Position numbers and translations under genes: made by a program. From NCBI GenBank assembly GCA_010692425.1, contig JAAHHJ010000016.1, forward strand, positions 99,853-163,852: a stretch of DNA of 64,000 nt, in the 5' to 3' direction. The notes under the pieces are model-generated. The model saw only the letters and a list, made by a program, of their open reading frames with translations, ran no database searches and had not been told where the DNA came from. The DNA comes from Symploca sp. SIO3C6. GTDB lineage: Bacteria; Cyanobacteriota; Cyanobacteriia; Cyanobacteriales; Coleofasciculaceae. Each line of letters begins with the position of its first letter. Position 1 is the first letter of the stretch. Below are positions 8,584-18,193 of this stretch, one piece after another.

Positions 8584-9885
8584 TTACCTCAGTTTATAGT
8601 CCAATAAACGCAAGGCATCGAGGAGGTTGAGCTTGCCAAACCCTGCTTTACGATGCTTGAAACGTTGATCGAATTTATCTGCTGTTTGCTGGAGCAAATA
8701 CTTAATTTGTTGATCGCGCAAATTTATCCCTTTTTTAATCAAGGCATAGGATTTCAGCAATGCCACTGCCCCAGACACGAAAGGTGCAGCGTGGGAAGTG
8801 CCAGTGGAAAAGGCATAGTCGTCCTTAATGTAAGTGCTGTAAATGTCGGTTCCCGGCGCGACGAAATCCACTTGTTTGCCGTAGGTGGAAAAGGGGGCAA
8901 CCTTGTTGAGTTCATCGATCGCGCCGACGGTAATTACATGAGGTAAAGCGCCCGGATAGTAAGATTCTTCCTTGCCGTCGTTTCCTGAGGCTGCTACCAG
9001 GGTGACACCTTGGCGTTGGGCATAATCGACAACTTCTTGATGGGGCAAGCCGCCACCCGTACTTTTGACGCCCAAACTCATATTAATTACATCGGCACCA
9101 CGATCAATGGCCCATTTAATCCCAACGTTGATATTATCAATTAATCCTGAACCGATGCGCTTATTCCCTTTTTTCATCGCCCCCAAAACCCGCACGGGCA
9201 AAATTCTACATTGGGGAACTACACCCGGTGGCATGCGATCGCCTTTAGCTGCGATAATCCCGGCAACGTGGGTTCCGTGTCCCACTTCATCTTCTGGATC
9301 TTCATCGAAGCCCAAAAAGTCGCCGACAAATTTACCCGCACCGTTGATAATATCAACAAAATCGTATCCTGGTAGCAGTACCTCTGACAGTTCCGGGTGA
9401 TTGAGATCGACACCGGTATCAAGAACTGCTATAGTTATGCTAGGGCTACCAGTAGTAAAAAGCTGATGAGCATCAGGAACCCCGATCACCAGGCGCGAGC
9501 GCGCCCCAGTGGTAACACTCATTTGCATCGGTTGCAATTCTGGTAAGTCGGCATAACCTATATCACCCATAGCTGCTGATTCTACAATCGGAAGCTGAGA
9601 TAGCTCCTGCAAAACTGTAGGGAGTACCTTCCGATGGCTCTGTAAAATGAGGCGATAGATGCGATCGAGTCCGCAGTCACATTCGCTTCGACTCCATTGG
9701 CGCTCAGCACTGTCGTATTCTTTAGTCACCCAAAAGGGAAGCTGATGACGGCTAAAAACTGCATCTACATCAGGATGTAGCCGTGTTTTTACCAAACTTT
9801 GGTCTGCAATTAACTTTTGCCAATGAGGAATAGCTCCATCATTGACCGGCGGACGTTCTAGCTTCAGTCGAACATGCCATTTCAT
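8584..9885 (-). CDS. Subtilisin-family (S8) serine peptidase without signal peptide (433 aa)
   Basis: The catalytic triad is complete: Asp in AVLDTGVDLNHPE, His in GHGTHVAGI, Ser in GTSHAAPFVSGA, with the oxyanion Asn in AASGND. Residues ~1-120 precede the protease domain and could be a propeptide or an adaptor; a Cys pair (CDCG) sits in this part. No hydrophobic signal peptide is present, so the enzyme appears intracellular or exported by an unusual route. It heads the minus-strand cluster with three SBBP proteins and the 597-residue protein. The position suggests it acts on, or is controlled by, the propeller proteins, but this is inference. Alternative: an ordinary intracellular subtilase with unrelated neighbours. 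Confidence 0.92.
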   Translation of the reverse strand: MKWHVRLKLERPPVNDGAIPHWQKLIADQSLVKTRLHPDVDAVFSRHQLPFWVTKEYDSAERQWSRSECDCGLDRIYRLILQSHRKVLPTVLQELSQLPIVESAAMGDIGYADLPELQPMQMSVTTGARSRLVIGVPDAHQLFTTGSPSITIAVLDTGVDLNHPELSEVLLPGYDFVDIINGAGKFVGDFLGFDEDPEDEVGHGTHVAGIIAAKGDRMPPGVVPQCRILPVRVLGAMKKGNKRIGSGLIDNINVGIKWAIDRGADVINMSLGVKSTGGGLPHQEVVDYAQRQGVTLVAASGNDGKEESYYPGALPHVITVGAIDELNKVAPFSTYGKQVDFVAPGTDIYSTYIKDDYAFSTGTSHAAPFVSGAVALLKSYALIKKGINLRDQQIKYLLQQTADKFDQRFKHRKAGFGKLNLLDALRLLDYKLR

Positions 9886-10387
9886 TAGAGATTGGATCTT
9901 CGTCTGAACAATCAGGCTGATGCCAGTAATAAAATGTTATTGCGTAAATATTTGGTAATCTCAGGTGCTTAATTATTTGCAATGATTGGAATGCAAAGCC
10001 AAGACACTGGAGTCAAGTTAAAAGACTGCCTGATTTTGAGCAATCTCAAAAGTCTTAGTTATTAATTTTGTTCTTTATCTGCTCAATTTTGCCGTTTATT
10101 GAGCTAATTTGAAGCGTGCCGAAGGCTGGCTTAGCGCCAGCAATGCAGGGCTAATCAGCGAAAGCTGATAGCATAAAGACTAATTGCCTCTGGCGCTAGT
10201 CCTTCTCCAAAAGTAAGAATGAAACAGCTGTTGCACCATTAGCCCAAATTGTTATTTTTTTGGCAAGATAACTTTAATATAGTCCTTCTCTATCCAAAAT
10301 GAAACAGCCCTGCTCCTTCCAGGTGGGGGAGTGTCAACTATAGTTTTTGGGAATAATTTTTAAAGTAAGGAGATCTTCTCGCCCACT
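9886..10387. other. Divergent intergenic region with hairpins and a direct repeat
   Basis: This separates the subtilase cluster (minus) from pilB (plus) and must hold both promoters. It contains stem-loops at 10125-10141 (GCTGGC/GCCAGC) and 10152-10167 (ATCAGC-gaaa-GCTGAT), and an imperfect direct repeat at 10198-10233 and 10280-10315, both containing AGTCCTTCTC and AATGAAACAGC. The repeat could be a regulator-binding pair upstream of the pilus operon or a fragment of a dispersed repeat. No confident -35/-10 pair was identified. Confidence 0.5.
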
Positions 10388-12394
10388 ATGACTAACTCCT
10401 CATCACCACGACGCGCCCTGATTGTTCGCAATGATGTCTCGCCCTTTGGCAAGTCGCTGATTCAGGCTGGTTATGTTGATACTGATCAAATGCAGCAGGC
10501 GTTGGTAGAAACCCGCAAGTCAGGAAGGCCACTGACTGAGATTCTTGAATCGATGACGGGGCGTCAGTTGCCACCGGATTTACTGCGCCAGTACAAGAAA
10601 CAACAGCTATTTGAACTAAAAGTTCTTTACGGGGTTGAATCTCTAGATCCGGAAATTAGCGATATTTCGGTCAATCAAGTTAGTCAGCTACTGGATACGT
10701 TACTCCCGATTGATATTTGTCGTCGCTATCGGCTCGTACCAGTCTCAAAAAATGACACCCAGCCCCCATCAGTCTTGGTGGCAATGGTTGACCCAGATAA
10801 TCTTGATGCCCAAGATGATCTTAATCGCATCTTACGTCCTCAGGGAATTAGCCTACAGCGGATGGTAATCACCCTCGAAGACTATCAGCGGCTAATTTCT
10901 GAATATCTTGATGAACAACTCAAACGCTCCAAGGAGGCGGAGGCTGCTAAATCTGTAGATGTTAAGGGAGTACTTGAGGATTTAGACAGTCTTGATAGTT
11001 TGCAAGATGCGCCGGATGAGGGCGAGGCAGATTTGGGTGAGGCAGTCAATGAGGCTGGCGGAGCTCCTGTAATTAAACTGGTTAATAAAATTCTTGCCAA
11101 GGCTCTACAGGAAGGAGTTTCTGACATTCACGTTGAACCTCAGGAAGATTATTTACGTATACGCTTCCGCAAAGATGGGGTACTACGTCAGGCTTTTGAT
11201 CCTTTACCCAAGAAAATTACTGCCGCTGTTTCCGCCCGTTTCAAAATTATGGCGGATCTCGATATTGCTGAGCGCCGCATCCCTCAAGATGGTAAGATTC
11301 GGCGGATGTTCCAAGGTCGCAAAGTTGACTTTCGAGTTAGTACCCTGCCTAGCCGCTATGGCGAGAAAGTAGTACTGCGGATTTTGGATAACTCTTCAAC
11401 TCAGCTGGGTTTGGATAAATTGATTACAGACCCTCAGACGCTGCAAATAGTTAGAGAAATGGCAAGTCGTCCCTTTGGGTTAATCTTGGTTACAGGGCCA
11501 ACTGGTTCTGGAAAATCGACGACTTTGTACTCAGTTTTGGCAGAGCGCAATGAGCCTGGGGTGAATATCTCGACGGCGGAAGACCCAATTGAGTATTCCT
11601 TAGCAGGCATTACTCAGGTACAGGTACTTCGGGAAAAGGGTAGAGACTTTGCCTCAATTTTACGTTCTTTTCTGCGTCAAGACCCGGACATAATTCTAGT
11701 GGGGGAAACGCGGGACACAGAAACGGCGAAAACTGCAATTGAAGCGGCCCTCACAGGTCATTTGGTACTCACCACCCTGCATACAAATGATGCCGCTGGT
11801 GCCATTCCTCGCCTTGATGAAATGGGAGTTGAACCCTTTATGGTTTCTGGGGCTCTGTTGGGAGTTTTGGCACAGCGTTTAGTACGTCGCGTCTGTGATG
11901 AATGTCGCATTCCCTATTATCCCAGTTCAGCAGAACTAGCTCAATTTGGTCTGGCGGCTGGCAGTGAAGGGGAAGTAACTTTTTATAAAGCCAATACCCT
12001 CACTCCAGAGGGTATTGCCAATGCTCGGAGTCAAGGTACACTTTGCCAAAAGTGCAATGGGGTTGGTTATAAGGGGCGCGTTGGTGTTTATGAAGTCATG
12101 CAAATCACTGAACGTTTACAACCCTTAATTAGCGAAGGGGCAAACGCAGAGCGCATTAAAGAAGTGGCTGTAGAAGAAGGAATGACTACCTTACTTGCCT
12201 ATAGTTTAAATCTGGTACAGCAAGGCTATACTACCCTCGAAGAAGTGGAGCGCGTAACCCTTACTGATTCAGGTTTAGAAGCAGAGCTCAAAGCCAAGCG
12301 CAAAAGTTCTCTCACCTGTCGCACTTGTGGTGCAGGCTTAGAGCCGGAGTGGTTAGACTGTCCATATTGCATGACGCCTCGTTTTCATGACTAA
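10388..12394 (+). CDS. pilB: PilB, type IV pilus extension ATPase
   Basis: The 668-residue protein has an MshEN-like N-terminal region (~1-170), then the secretion ATPase core with Walker A GPTGSGKST near residue 371, an Asp box, Walker B with DPDIILVGETRD near 432, and a His box (LTGHLVLTTLHTND). Two C-x2-C pairs (CDEC, CQKC) near 505 and 555 form the zinc site usual for PilB. An extra C-terminal zinc ribbon (CRTCG...CPYC, ~644-660) is typical of cyanobacterial PilB. It powers pilus polymerisation at the inner membrane for twitching, phototaxis and DNA uptake. It is first in a pilB-pilT-pilC series. An AAGGAG lies unusually far upstream (~17 bases) of the ATG. Confidence 0.97.
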   Translation: MTNSSSPRRALIVRNDVSPFGKSLIQAGYVDTDQMQQALVETRKSGRPLTEILESMTGRQLPPDLLRQYKKQQLFELKVLYGVESLDPEISDISVNQVSQLLDTLLPIDICRRYRLVPVSKNDTQPPSVLVAMVDPDNLDAQDDLNRILRPQGISLQRMVITLEDYQRLISEYLDEQLKRSKEAEAAKSVDVKGVLEDLDSLDSLQDAPDEGEADLGEAVNEAGGAPVIKLVNKILAKALQEGVSDIHVEPQEDYLRIRFRKDGVLRQAFDPLPKKITAAVSARFKIMADLDIAERRIPQDGKIRRMFQGRKVDFRVSTLPSRYGEKVVLRILDNSSTQLGLDKLITDPQTLQIVREMASRPFGLILVTGPTGSGKSTTLYSVLAERNEPGVNISTAEDPIEYSLAGITQVQVLREKGRDFASILRSFLRQDPDIILVGETRDTETAKTAIEAALTGHLVLTTLHTNDAAGAIPRLDEMGVEPFMVSGALLGVLAQRLVRRVCDECRIPYYPSSAELAQFGLAAGSEGEVTFYKANTLTPEGIANARSQGTLCQKCNGVGYKGRVGVYEVMQITERLQPLISEGANAERIKEVAVEEGMTTLLAYSLNLVQQGYTTLEEVERVTLTDSGLEAELKAKRKSSLTCRTCGAGLEPEWLDCPYCMTPRFHD

Positions 12395-12465
12395 AAGCAA
12401 TAAAAATGTTTGTTGTAGAAAACGCTGACCATTGACTAATAATTCGTTGATCAGGAGAAAGCTTT

Positions 12466-13596
12466 ATGGATTTGATGATTGAAGACTTAATGGAGCAGAT
12501 GATTGAGATGGGGGGTTCAGATATGCACTTGCAAGCAGGTGCCCCTGTCTATTTCCGTATCAATGGCAAAATCCAACCCTTCGGTGAAGATCCTCTGACT
12601 CCCCAAGAGTGTCAGAAACTAATCTTTAGCATGCTCAATAATACACAACGTAAGGATTTAGAGCAGAATTGGGAATTAGATTGCTCTTATGGTGTCAAGG
12701 GCTTGGCTCGCTTCCGCGTTAATGTTTATAAAGAGCGTGGTTGTTATGCTGCTTGCTTAAGGGCTCTGTCTTCCAAACTCCCCCATTTTGAGCAATTGGG
12801 TTTGCCAGATATAGTTCGGGAGATTAGTGAAAGACCTAGAGGATTAGTACTGGTGACTGGACCAACTGGTTCTGGTAAAACTACTACCTTAGCGGCAATG
12901 ATTGACTTAATTAACCGCACTAGGGCAGAACATATTCTGACAATTGAAGACCCAATTGAATACGTTTTTCCCAATGTTAAAAGTTTAATACACCAACGCC
13001 AAAAGGGCGAGGATACTAAGAGTTTTTCCAATGCCCTGAGAGCAGCATTACGGGAAGATCCAGATATTGTTTTAGTAGGAGAAATGCGAGACCTTGAAAC
13101 TATTTCTCTTGCTATTTCGGCAGCAGAAACTGGTCACTTGGTGTTTGGAACACTGCATACAAATTCAGCAGCTCAGACGATTAACCGTATACTCGATGTC
13201 TTCCCTTCCGAACAACAGCCCCAAGTTAGAGCTCAGCTTTCTAATTCTTTAGTAGCCGTTTTTAGTCAAACTCTGGTACCCAAGAAAAATCCAAAACCGG
13301 GTGAATTTGGTCGGCAGATGGTTCAGGAAATCATGGTGGTGACTCCAGCTATTGCTAACCTAATTAGAGAAGGGAAAGTTCCTGGTATTTATTCTGCGAT
13401 TCAAACCGGTATGAAGATGGGCATGAAGACTCTAGAACAGGATTTAGCTAATTACGTTAAGACTGGTGTAATTTCCTTTGAGATAGGAATGTCCAAAAGT
13501 TCCAAACCCGACGAGTTGCAACGTATTCTTGGTGGTGCAGGAGGTACCGTAGCTAATAATGCGAGGATGAGTGCTAAGGTCAAAGCTACCCGTTAA
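12466..13596 (+). CDS. pilT: PilT, type IV pilus retraction ATPase
   Basis: A 376-residue hexameric ATPase of the PilT family: N-terminal PAS-like domain with GGSDMHLQAG, Walker A GPTGSGKTT near residue 130, Walker B DPDIVLVGEMRDLET, and the AIRNLIREGK-type block (here AIANLIREGK) specific to PilT. It drives pilus disassembly and retraction. It lies 71 bases after pilB with a GGAG ribosome site before the ATG. The length is normal for the family. Retraction function is family knowledge; the identity is clear from the motifs. Confidence 0.97.
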   Translation: MDLMIEDLMEQMIEMGGSDMHLQAGAPVYFRINGKIQPFGEDPLTPQECQKLIFSMLNNTQRKDLEQNWELDCSYGVKGLARFRVNVYKERGCYAACLRALSSKLPHFEQLGLPDIVREISERPRGLVLVTGPTGSGKTTTLAAMIDLINRTRAEHILTIEDPIEYVFPNVKSLIHQRQKGEDTKSFSNALRAALREDPDIVLVGEMRDLETISLAISAAETGHLVFGTLHTNSAAQTINRILDVFPSEQQPQVRAQLSNSLVAVFSQTLVPKKNPKPGEFGRQMVQEIMVVTPAIANLIREGKVPGIYSAIQTGMKMGMKTLEQDLANYVKTGVISFEIGMSKSSKPDELQRILGGAGGTVANNARMSAKVKATR

Positions 13597-13872
13597 TTTA
13601 GTGTTGATCAACTAGTTTTTTGATTGACTCCTTATTCAGGAGTTTAGAGTCAAGGAGTTACAGGAGTTACAGGAGTAGAAGACTATCCCATTTAACTACA
13701 CTGACCCAATCAAGAAAACTATCTGGTTTTTGTCTGGCTTTAAGTGTAATAATTACTCCTCTAATTTCTTGAACTCCTTGAATTTCTGCGACCAAGCCGT
13801 GAACTACTTGTAAAAATCTCCCCTTCTGTATTTATCCCTGAAATGCTTTAACTTACATTTTAGAAGTGAGCC

Positions 13873-15087
13873 ATGCCTACCTTCATAGTTGATGTTCGGG
13901 ATGCTAGAGGAAGAGCCTCAAAAAGAAAAATTGAAGCAATTTCTCCTGAGGCAGCCCGTAGTATTCTCCAAAGCAAATATCCTGCTATCGGCAAAATTCG
14001 CAAAGCTGGCTTTGATCTTGATTTATCAGAACTTGAAGCCAAGTTTGCCAAGGTAACAGTCAAGGATAAAGCTGTCTTTTCTCGTCAGTTTGCGGCGATG
14101 GTGAATGCTGGTGTAGCGATAGTTAGATGTCTTGGGGTTTTATCTGAACAGTGTCCCAATCCTAAACTGAAAAAATCACTAATTGCAGTCAGTGGCGAAG
14201 TGCAAGAGGGTACTAATCTCTCTGACTCTATGCGCAAACATCCAGCTTGCTTTGACGAGCTTTACGTTAGTATGGTGCAAGCGGGTGAGGTTGGTGGTGT
14301 TCTTGACGAAGTACTAAATCGTTTAGCTAAGCTGCTTGAAGATATCGCTCGGCTACAAAATCAAATTAAATCAGCCATGGCATATCCCATGGTGGTAGCA
14401 TTCATTGCTGTTCTAGTTTTTCTAGGGATGACTATATTTCTCATCCCCATCTTTGCCGCTATTTTCCAAGAGCTAGGGACAGAGTTGCCAGCTCTAACCC
14501 AATTTATGCTCTGGTTAAGTGGAATACTAAGAAGCTGGAAAGTACTCATCCCCATAGTCTTTTCCATTATTGCTGTCTTTGCGATCAGACAGTATTATAA
14601 AACCCCTGTTGGTCGTGTACAAATTGATCGCTTGCTGCTGAAACTTCCGCTATTTGGTGAATTGAATGAAAAGGCAGCTGTAGCCAGATTTTGCCGAGTT
14701 TTGGGAACCTTGACTCGTTCGGGAGTACCAATACTCAATGCCTTAGATATTGTACGCGATACAGCTGGTAATCAGGTGATTGCTAATGCTATAGATGCTG
14801 CTAAGGTGGAAATTCAGCAAGGCGGTATGATTAGTCTGGCTTTACAAAAAGAGAAGGTGTTTCCTGGCCTAGCAATTCAGATGATTAGTATTGGGGAAGA
14901 AACTGGTGAACTTGATTCAATGCTAATGAAGGTTGCTGATTTTTATGAAGATGAAGTCGAGCAAGCTGTCAAAGCACTTACTAGTATTATTGAACCAGTG
15001 ATGATTGTTGTTGTCGGGGGAATGGTTGGTACAATTTTGGTTTCAATGTATCTACCAATGTTTAAAGTGTTTGAAGATTTTGGTTAA
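13873..15087 (+). CDS. pilC: PilC, type IV pilus inner-membrane platform protein
   Basis: The 404-residue protein has two T2SSF-type domains (~70-195 and ~275-397), each beginning with a FSRQFAAM- or FCRVLGTL-like helix, and three membrane segments: near 170-195, 220-240 and 375-395 (MIVVVGGMVGTILVSMYLPM). It anchors the PilB and PilT motors at the inner membrane. It is third in the pilBTC series, with a 276-base gap after pilT holding short AGGAGTTAC direct repeats. The start ATG at 13873 gives the usual MPTFIVDVRDARG N-terminus. Confidence 0.96.
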   Translation: MPTFIVDVRDARGRASKRKIEAISPEAARSILQSKYPAIGKIRKAGFDLDLSELEAKFAKVTVKDKAVFSRQFAAMVNAGVAIVRCLGVLSEQCPNPKLKKSLIAVSGEVQEGTNLSDSMRKHPACFDELYVSMVQAGEVGGVLDEVLNRLAKLLEDIARLQNQIKSAMAYPMVVAFIAVLVFLGMTIFLIPIFAAIFQELGTELPALTQFMLWLSGILRSWKVLIPIVFSIIAVFAIRQYYKTPVGRVQIDRLLLKLPLFGELNEKAAVARFCRVLGTLTRSGVPILNALDIVRDTAGNQVIANAIDAAKVEIQQGGMISLALQKEKVFPGLAIQMISIGEETGELDSMLMKVADFYEDEVEQAVKALTSIIEPVMIVVVGGMVGTILVSMYLPMFKVFEDFG

Positions 15088-15091
15088 AAAG

Positions 15092-15165
15092 TTTTGGATT
15101 TTGGAAGCCAAGACTAGGAATAGAATCTAAGAGTTAAAATCCAAAATCCAGAATCTTAATTTTTT
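15092..15165 (+). terminator. Possible terminator after pilC
   Basis: An inverted repeat pairs 15092-15105 with 15140-15150 (TTTTGGATTTTGG against CCAAAATCCA) just after the pilC stop and is followed by a T-rich run at 15158-15166. The stem is AT-rich with a long loop, so efficiency is doubtful. Confidence 0.35.
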
Positions 15166-15172
15166 AAGAGTT

Positions 15173-15763
15173 ATGTTTATTAAGCAGTCTGATTACGAAA
15201 CCTTACTCGCTGACTATAGCAACCGGGATGGTGCAATTGCGCTGCTCAAGAAACACCGCTCTTACCTGGAGTTGCTGCCTAGCATGCGCCGCCCTGAAGA
15301 GAGTATAATTACTATTCCTCTGCCGGTTGTGCGAATTCGTCATCCCAAACCTGTACTAGCAGCTAATGGTGTCCAGTTAGAAGGCTTACTGGAAGCAGTT
15401 TGTCTGCCCTGTGATTTGGCAATTTTGATGTGTGATCCAGAGTGGAAAATTAAAATGGGGGTTGAGATTTTTATCTTCATCCATCGCCCCCATGAAGATT
15501 TTTCTGATTTCCTTAGTCGTTGGCGTCAAACTCAAGTTTTACTTAATAAAGACTATCAATGGTTGATGCCTCCAGGTTATGAACATGTTCTCAGTGAGAA
15601 AGTTGAACGTTTATATCCCTTGTTTGTAGTTTTGCCGGAGACGCCAGAAAGGATTAGACGAGGTTTACTCGGTGCTAGTCTGCCTTTTATAATCCAGATG
15701 CCAGATGAATTAGTCCACGAAGAGATCTCAGAAATTTTGTCTCCAGAAAGTCCACCGGCTTGA
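15173..15763 (+). CDS. Unrecognised 196-residue protein downstream of pilC
   Basis: I cannot assign a domain. The protein is soluble-looking, with no signal peptide; it has a CLPCDLAILMCDPEW segment holding three Cys and a C-terminal acidic end (EEISEILSPESPPA). It begins 85 bases after pilC on the same strand and may be cotranscribed or separated by the weak hairpin between them. Its place after pilBTC hints at a motility link, but nothing in the sequence confirms it. Codon use and reading-frame integrity make it a convincing gene. Confidence 0.8.
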   Translation: MFIKQSDYETLLADYSNRDGAIALLKKHRSYLELLPSMRRPEESIITIPLPVVRIRHPKPVLAANGVQLEGLLEAVCLPCDLAILMCDPEWKIKMGVEIFIFIHRPHEDFSDFLSRWRQTQVLLNKDYQWLMPPGYEHVLSEKVERLYPLFVVLPETPERIRRGLLGASLPFIIQMPDELVHEEISEILSPESPPA

Positions 15764-15813
15764 TGGGAAGATGGGGAGATGGGGAGATGGGGAGATGGGG
15801 GGATGGGAAGAGA
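15763..15813. repeat. GGGGAGAT tandem repeat
   Basis: About six copies of an 8-base unit GATGGGGA directly after the stop of the preceding gene. Related tracts occur at 57285-57362 and, as the complementary CTCCCC(A/C)TCT form, at 22190-22225, 27061-27108 and 29960-30005. Confidence 0.85.
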
Positions 15814-15949
15814 GATTTATCTTTTAAGACTGTAAAATTTAATTTGGTGTAAAGTGCAGATAAGCTAGGTTTCTTAGGTCTCAAACTTTGTTGGTAATAC
15901 TTCTTTTTGTTGTGATTGCTATTTTTTGAAGAAAAGTTTTTAAAAATCA

Positions 15950-16798
15950 TTGAAACCAGAACTCACGGCTGATGGCTCATATACCTTCTTTTCAGAAGAG
16001 ATTGGCGAATATTTTCACAGTACTCAAGGAGCTAAAGAAGAGGCACTGCTGAAGTTTGCCAAACCTTGCCAGTTAGCACAAAAGGCTCAACAGCCGATAG
16101 TGCGTATTTTAGATGTATGTTATGGTCTTGGGTACAATACGGCGGCAGCTTTGGAGGTGATTTGGGAAAATAATCCCAACTGCTCTATTGAACTTGTTGC
16201 TTTAGAATTAGATTTAACTGTACCTAGAAGTGCGATCGCACAGGGTTTACTTAATAGCTGGAAACAGCCCATCCCTCAATTACTGAGACTTCTTGCCCAA
16301 TCTTTACAAATTCACAGTCACCAATTCCAAGCTGTGTTGCACCTTGGCGATGCCAGAGCTACAATTCAACAATTACAGCAATCAAACTTTCAAGCTGATG
16401 CAATTTTGCTCGATCCCTTTTCTCCACCCCGTTGCCCTCAGCTATGGACAATTGAATTTATTGCATGCTTAGCTAGCTGCTGCCAAGCTAACGGCAGACT
16501 AGCTACTTACTCTTGCGCTGCAGCAGTGAGAACCGCATTAATCGCCGCAGGTTTTAATATTGGCGAGACTGAAGCAGTGGGAAATCGGCAACCAGGAACC
16601 ATTTGTAGCCCCAGTGCCACTGATTTGCCTCCTCTGCCGACAAAAGCGCTCGAACATTTGCAAACTCGCGCTGCTATTCCCTACCGTGATCCCCTATTAT
16701 GTGATTCTGCAGATGTTATTTTGCAGAGGCGTCAACTTGAACAGCAAGCGTCTGCTTTAGAGCCAACCTCTCGTTGGAGAAAACGCTGGTTGAACTGA
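15950..16798 (+). CDS. mnmC: MnmC-like tRNA-modifying methyltransferase domain protein (DUF752)
   Basis: A 282-residue SAM-dependent methyltransferase. The SAM loop appears as ILDVCYGLGYNT near residue 55, an acidic residue ends the next strand (ALELD), and the family's DAILLDPFSPPRCPQLW motif lies near 145, matching the methyltransferase half of MnmC, which completes 5-methylaminomethyl-2-thiouridine at the tRNA wobble base. The FAD-dependent oxidase half of E. coli MnmC is absent, as usual in cyanobacteria. The start is a TTG at 15950; no upstream ATG in frame is seen. It stands alone on the plus strand. Confidence 0.85.
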   Translation: MKPELTADGSYTFFSEEIGEYFHSTQGAKEEALLKFAKPCQLAQKAQQPIVRILDVCYGLGYNTAAALEVIWENNPNCSIELVALELDLTVPRSAIAQGLLNSWKQPIPQLLRLLAQSLQIHSHQFQAVLHLGDARATIQQLQQSNFQADAILLDPFSPPRCPQLWTIEFIACLASCCQANGRLATYSCAAAVRTALIAAGFNIGETEAVGNRQPGTICSPSATDLPPLPTKALEHLQTRAAIPYRDPLLCDSADVILQRRQLEQQASALEPTSRWRKRWLN

Positions 16799-16818
16799 AA
16801 TTTTGCGACTCTAAGGAT

Positions 16819-18168
16819 TTATGGTTGTTTGGGGGTTTCAGGAAATAAGCTAGGCAGCAAAACACCTGTGAGGGCAGCAATAAAGGCTAGTAGTGCATTA
16901 ATTCCTTCTTGGGAAAGGTTTTTAGATAACCAGCTAGGTTTGATGCTTTCAACAGGGAATTCTGGATATAATCCTACGGCGATGCCTTCACTTTCACCAG
17001 AAATTAGAGTTTGTAAACCTTGGGTTGGTTTAGTCTTAATCTGGATGTAGCGCAATTTTCTAATACCAGGTTTGTCTGAAAAGACAATTAGAAATTGGTT
17101 TTCTTGAAGCTTAAGAGTTTTATTCTTCATCCGGACTTCACCGGAAATAATTGTAGAGGTTTTTAATTCATCGTTGACATTTTCTGTAATCTCGAATTTG
17201 GAGAAGCTGACATCTTTAACATCAATATCTCCCCAAAACCATTGGGGTGGCTTCTCTGTTTGGGAATTTCCTGTTTTGCTGAGGTTAGGTAAGTCGATGA
17301 GCAAGCGGGTAGGGGAAAGGGTTGTTAACTGGAGTTCATCAATTTCTGGAATAAATTGAAAGCTTAGCTCTTGAAGATCATAAATATCGCTTTGGATGCC
17401 TAATTCAGGCAGATTGAACATTGTCAAACTAACTGTAATGGGCTGTTGACCTAATTGCAGTTCCAAGCTACCAACTGTTGCTGCTTGAGAAGGAAGGTAA
17501 TTGTCTAGTAAACTGTCGGGGAAAAGGCAAGATTCTAGTTTCTCCCTGGCAGACTGGAGACAAAAGGAAAGCTGAGAAGGCTGGGAATTATAGTTGAGTT
17601 GATTTACTTGGCTTTCTGGATTAATACTGAATTTTAAAATAGAGATGGCGTTGGTTTGAGTGGGATTGGTAGGAGTAAAAATTAAACGACTTTTCGGGTA
17701 AGGTAATTCAATGGTCAGTTGCTTGAGTTGACTGAGTTTTTCGTTAAGTTGGGGATCTAAATCGCTAGAAAATTTTCCCGTTAAAACCAGGGATTGAGGT
17801 TGACTGCCCTCAAGATCTAAGTTTTTGATATCTCTAATAGTGTTGAGAAAGCGTTTATTTTGTCCTCCTGTGTAGGTAAAGCTCATTTCTTCCACCAGGA
17901 GATAGCCTTCAAAGGTGTAGCTACCTTGGAAGATAAAGTAACCTAGTATAATCGCTGTCCAAATTAGTAGTAGGATAATTGCCAGAATTTGGTTGCGTCT
18001 TTGTACTTTGCTTAATTGAGAGATTAAACCCAAAAATACCCTTGTTAACAATCCCACTAATAGCCGTAGTAGAGCCAAAATTGCTGTTAATACTTTTTTG
18101 ACCCACTGCCAAATTTGTTTTCTACGTCGGGGATTAGTTTTGTGGGATGGTTTGGGATGGGGATACAT
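16819..18168 (-). CDS. Unrecognised membrane protein, 449 aa, two predicted membrane segments
   Basis: The N-terminus is basic (KPSHKTNPRRRK) and leads to hydrophobic stretches at ~27-50 and ~62-82 (ILAIILLLIWTAIILGYFIF). A large probably extracytoplasmic region of beta-rich sequence (~85-410) follows, and a last hydrophobic segment near 425-440 (GINALLAFIAALTGVLLPSLF). No enzyme motif is seen. It lies 25 bases downstream of a truncated gene remnant on the same strand, so it probably belonged to an operon whose upstream part was destroyed by a TnpB element. Its promoter may therefore be displaced. Confidence 0.8.
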   Translation of the reverse strand: MYPHPKPSHKTNPRRRKQIWQWVKKVLTAILALLRLLVGLLTRVFLGLISQLSKVQRRNQILAIILLLIWTAIILGYFIFQGSYTFEGYLLVEEMSFTYTGGQNKRFLNTIRDIKNLDLEGSQPQSLVLTGKFSSDLDPQLNEKLSQLKQLTIELPYPKSRLIFTPTNPTQTNAISILKFSINPESQVNQLNYNSQPSQLSFCLQSAREKLESCLFPDSLLDNYLPSQAATVGSLELQLGQQPITVSLTMFNLPELGIQSDIYDLQELSFQFIPEIDELQLTTLSPTRLLIDLPNLSKTGNSQTEKPPQWFWGDIDVKDVSFSKFEITENVNDELKTSTIISGEVRMKNKTLKLQENQFLIVFSDKPGIRKLRYIQIKTKPTQGLQTLISGESEGIAVGLYPEFPVESIKPSWLSKNLSQEGINALLAFIAALTGVLLPSLFPETPKQP

Positions 18169-18193
18169 TTAATTTGGATTTAAGTAGATGGAA

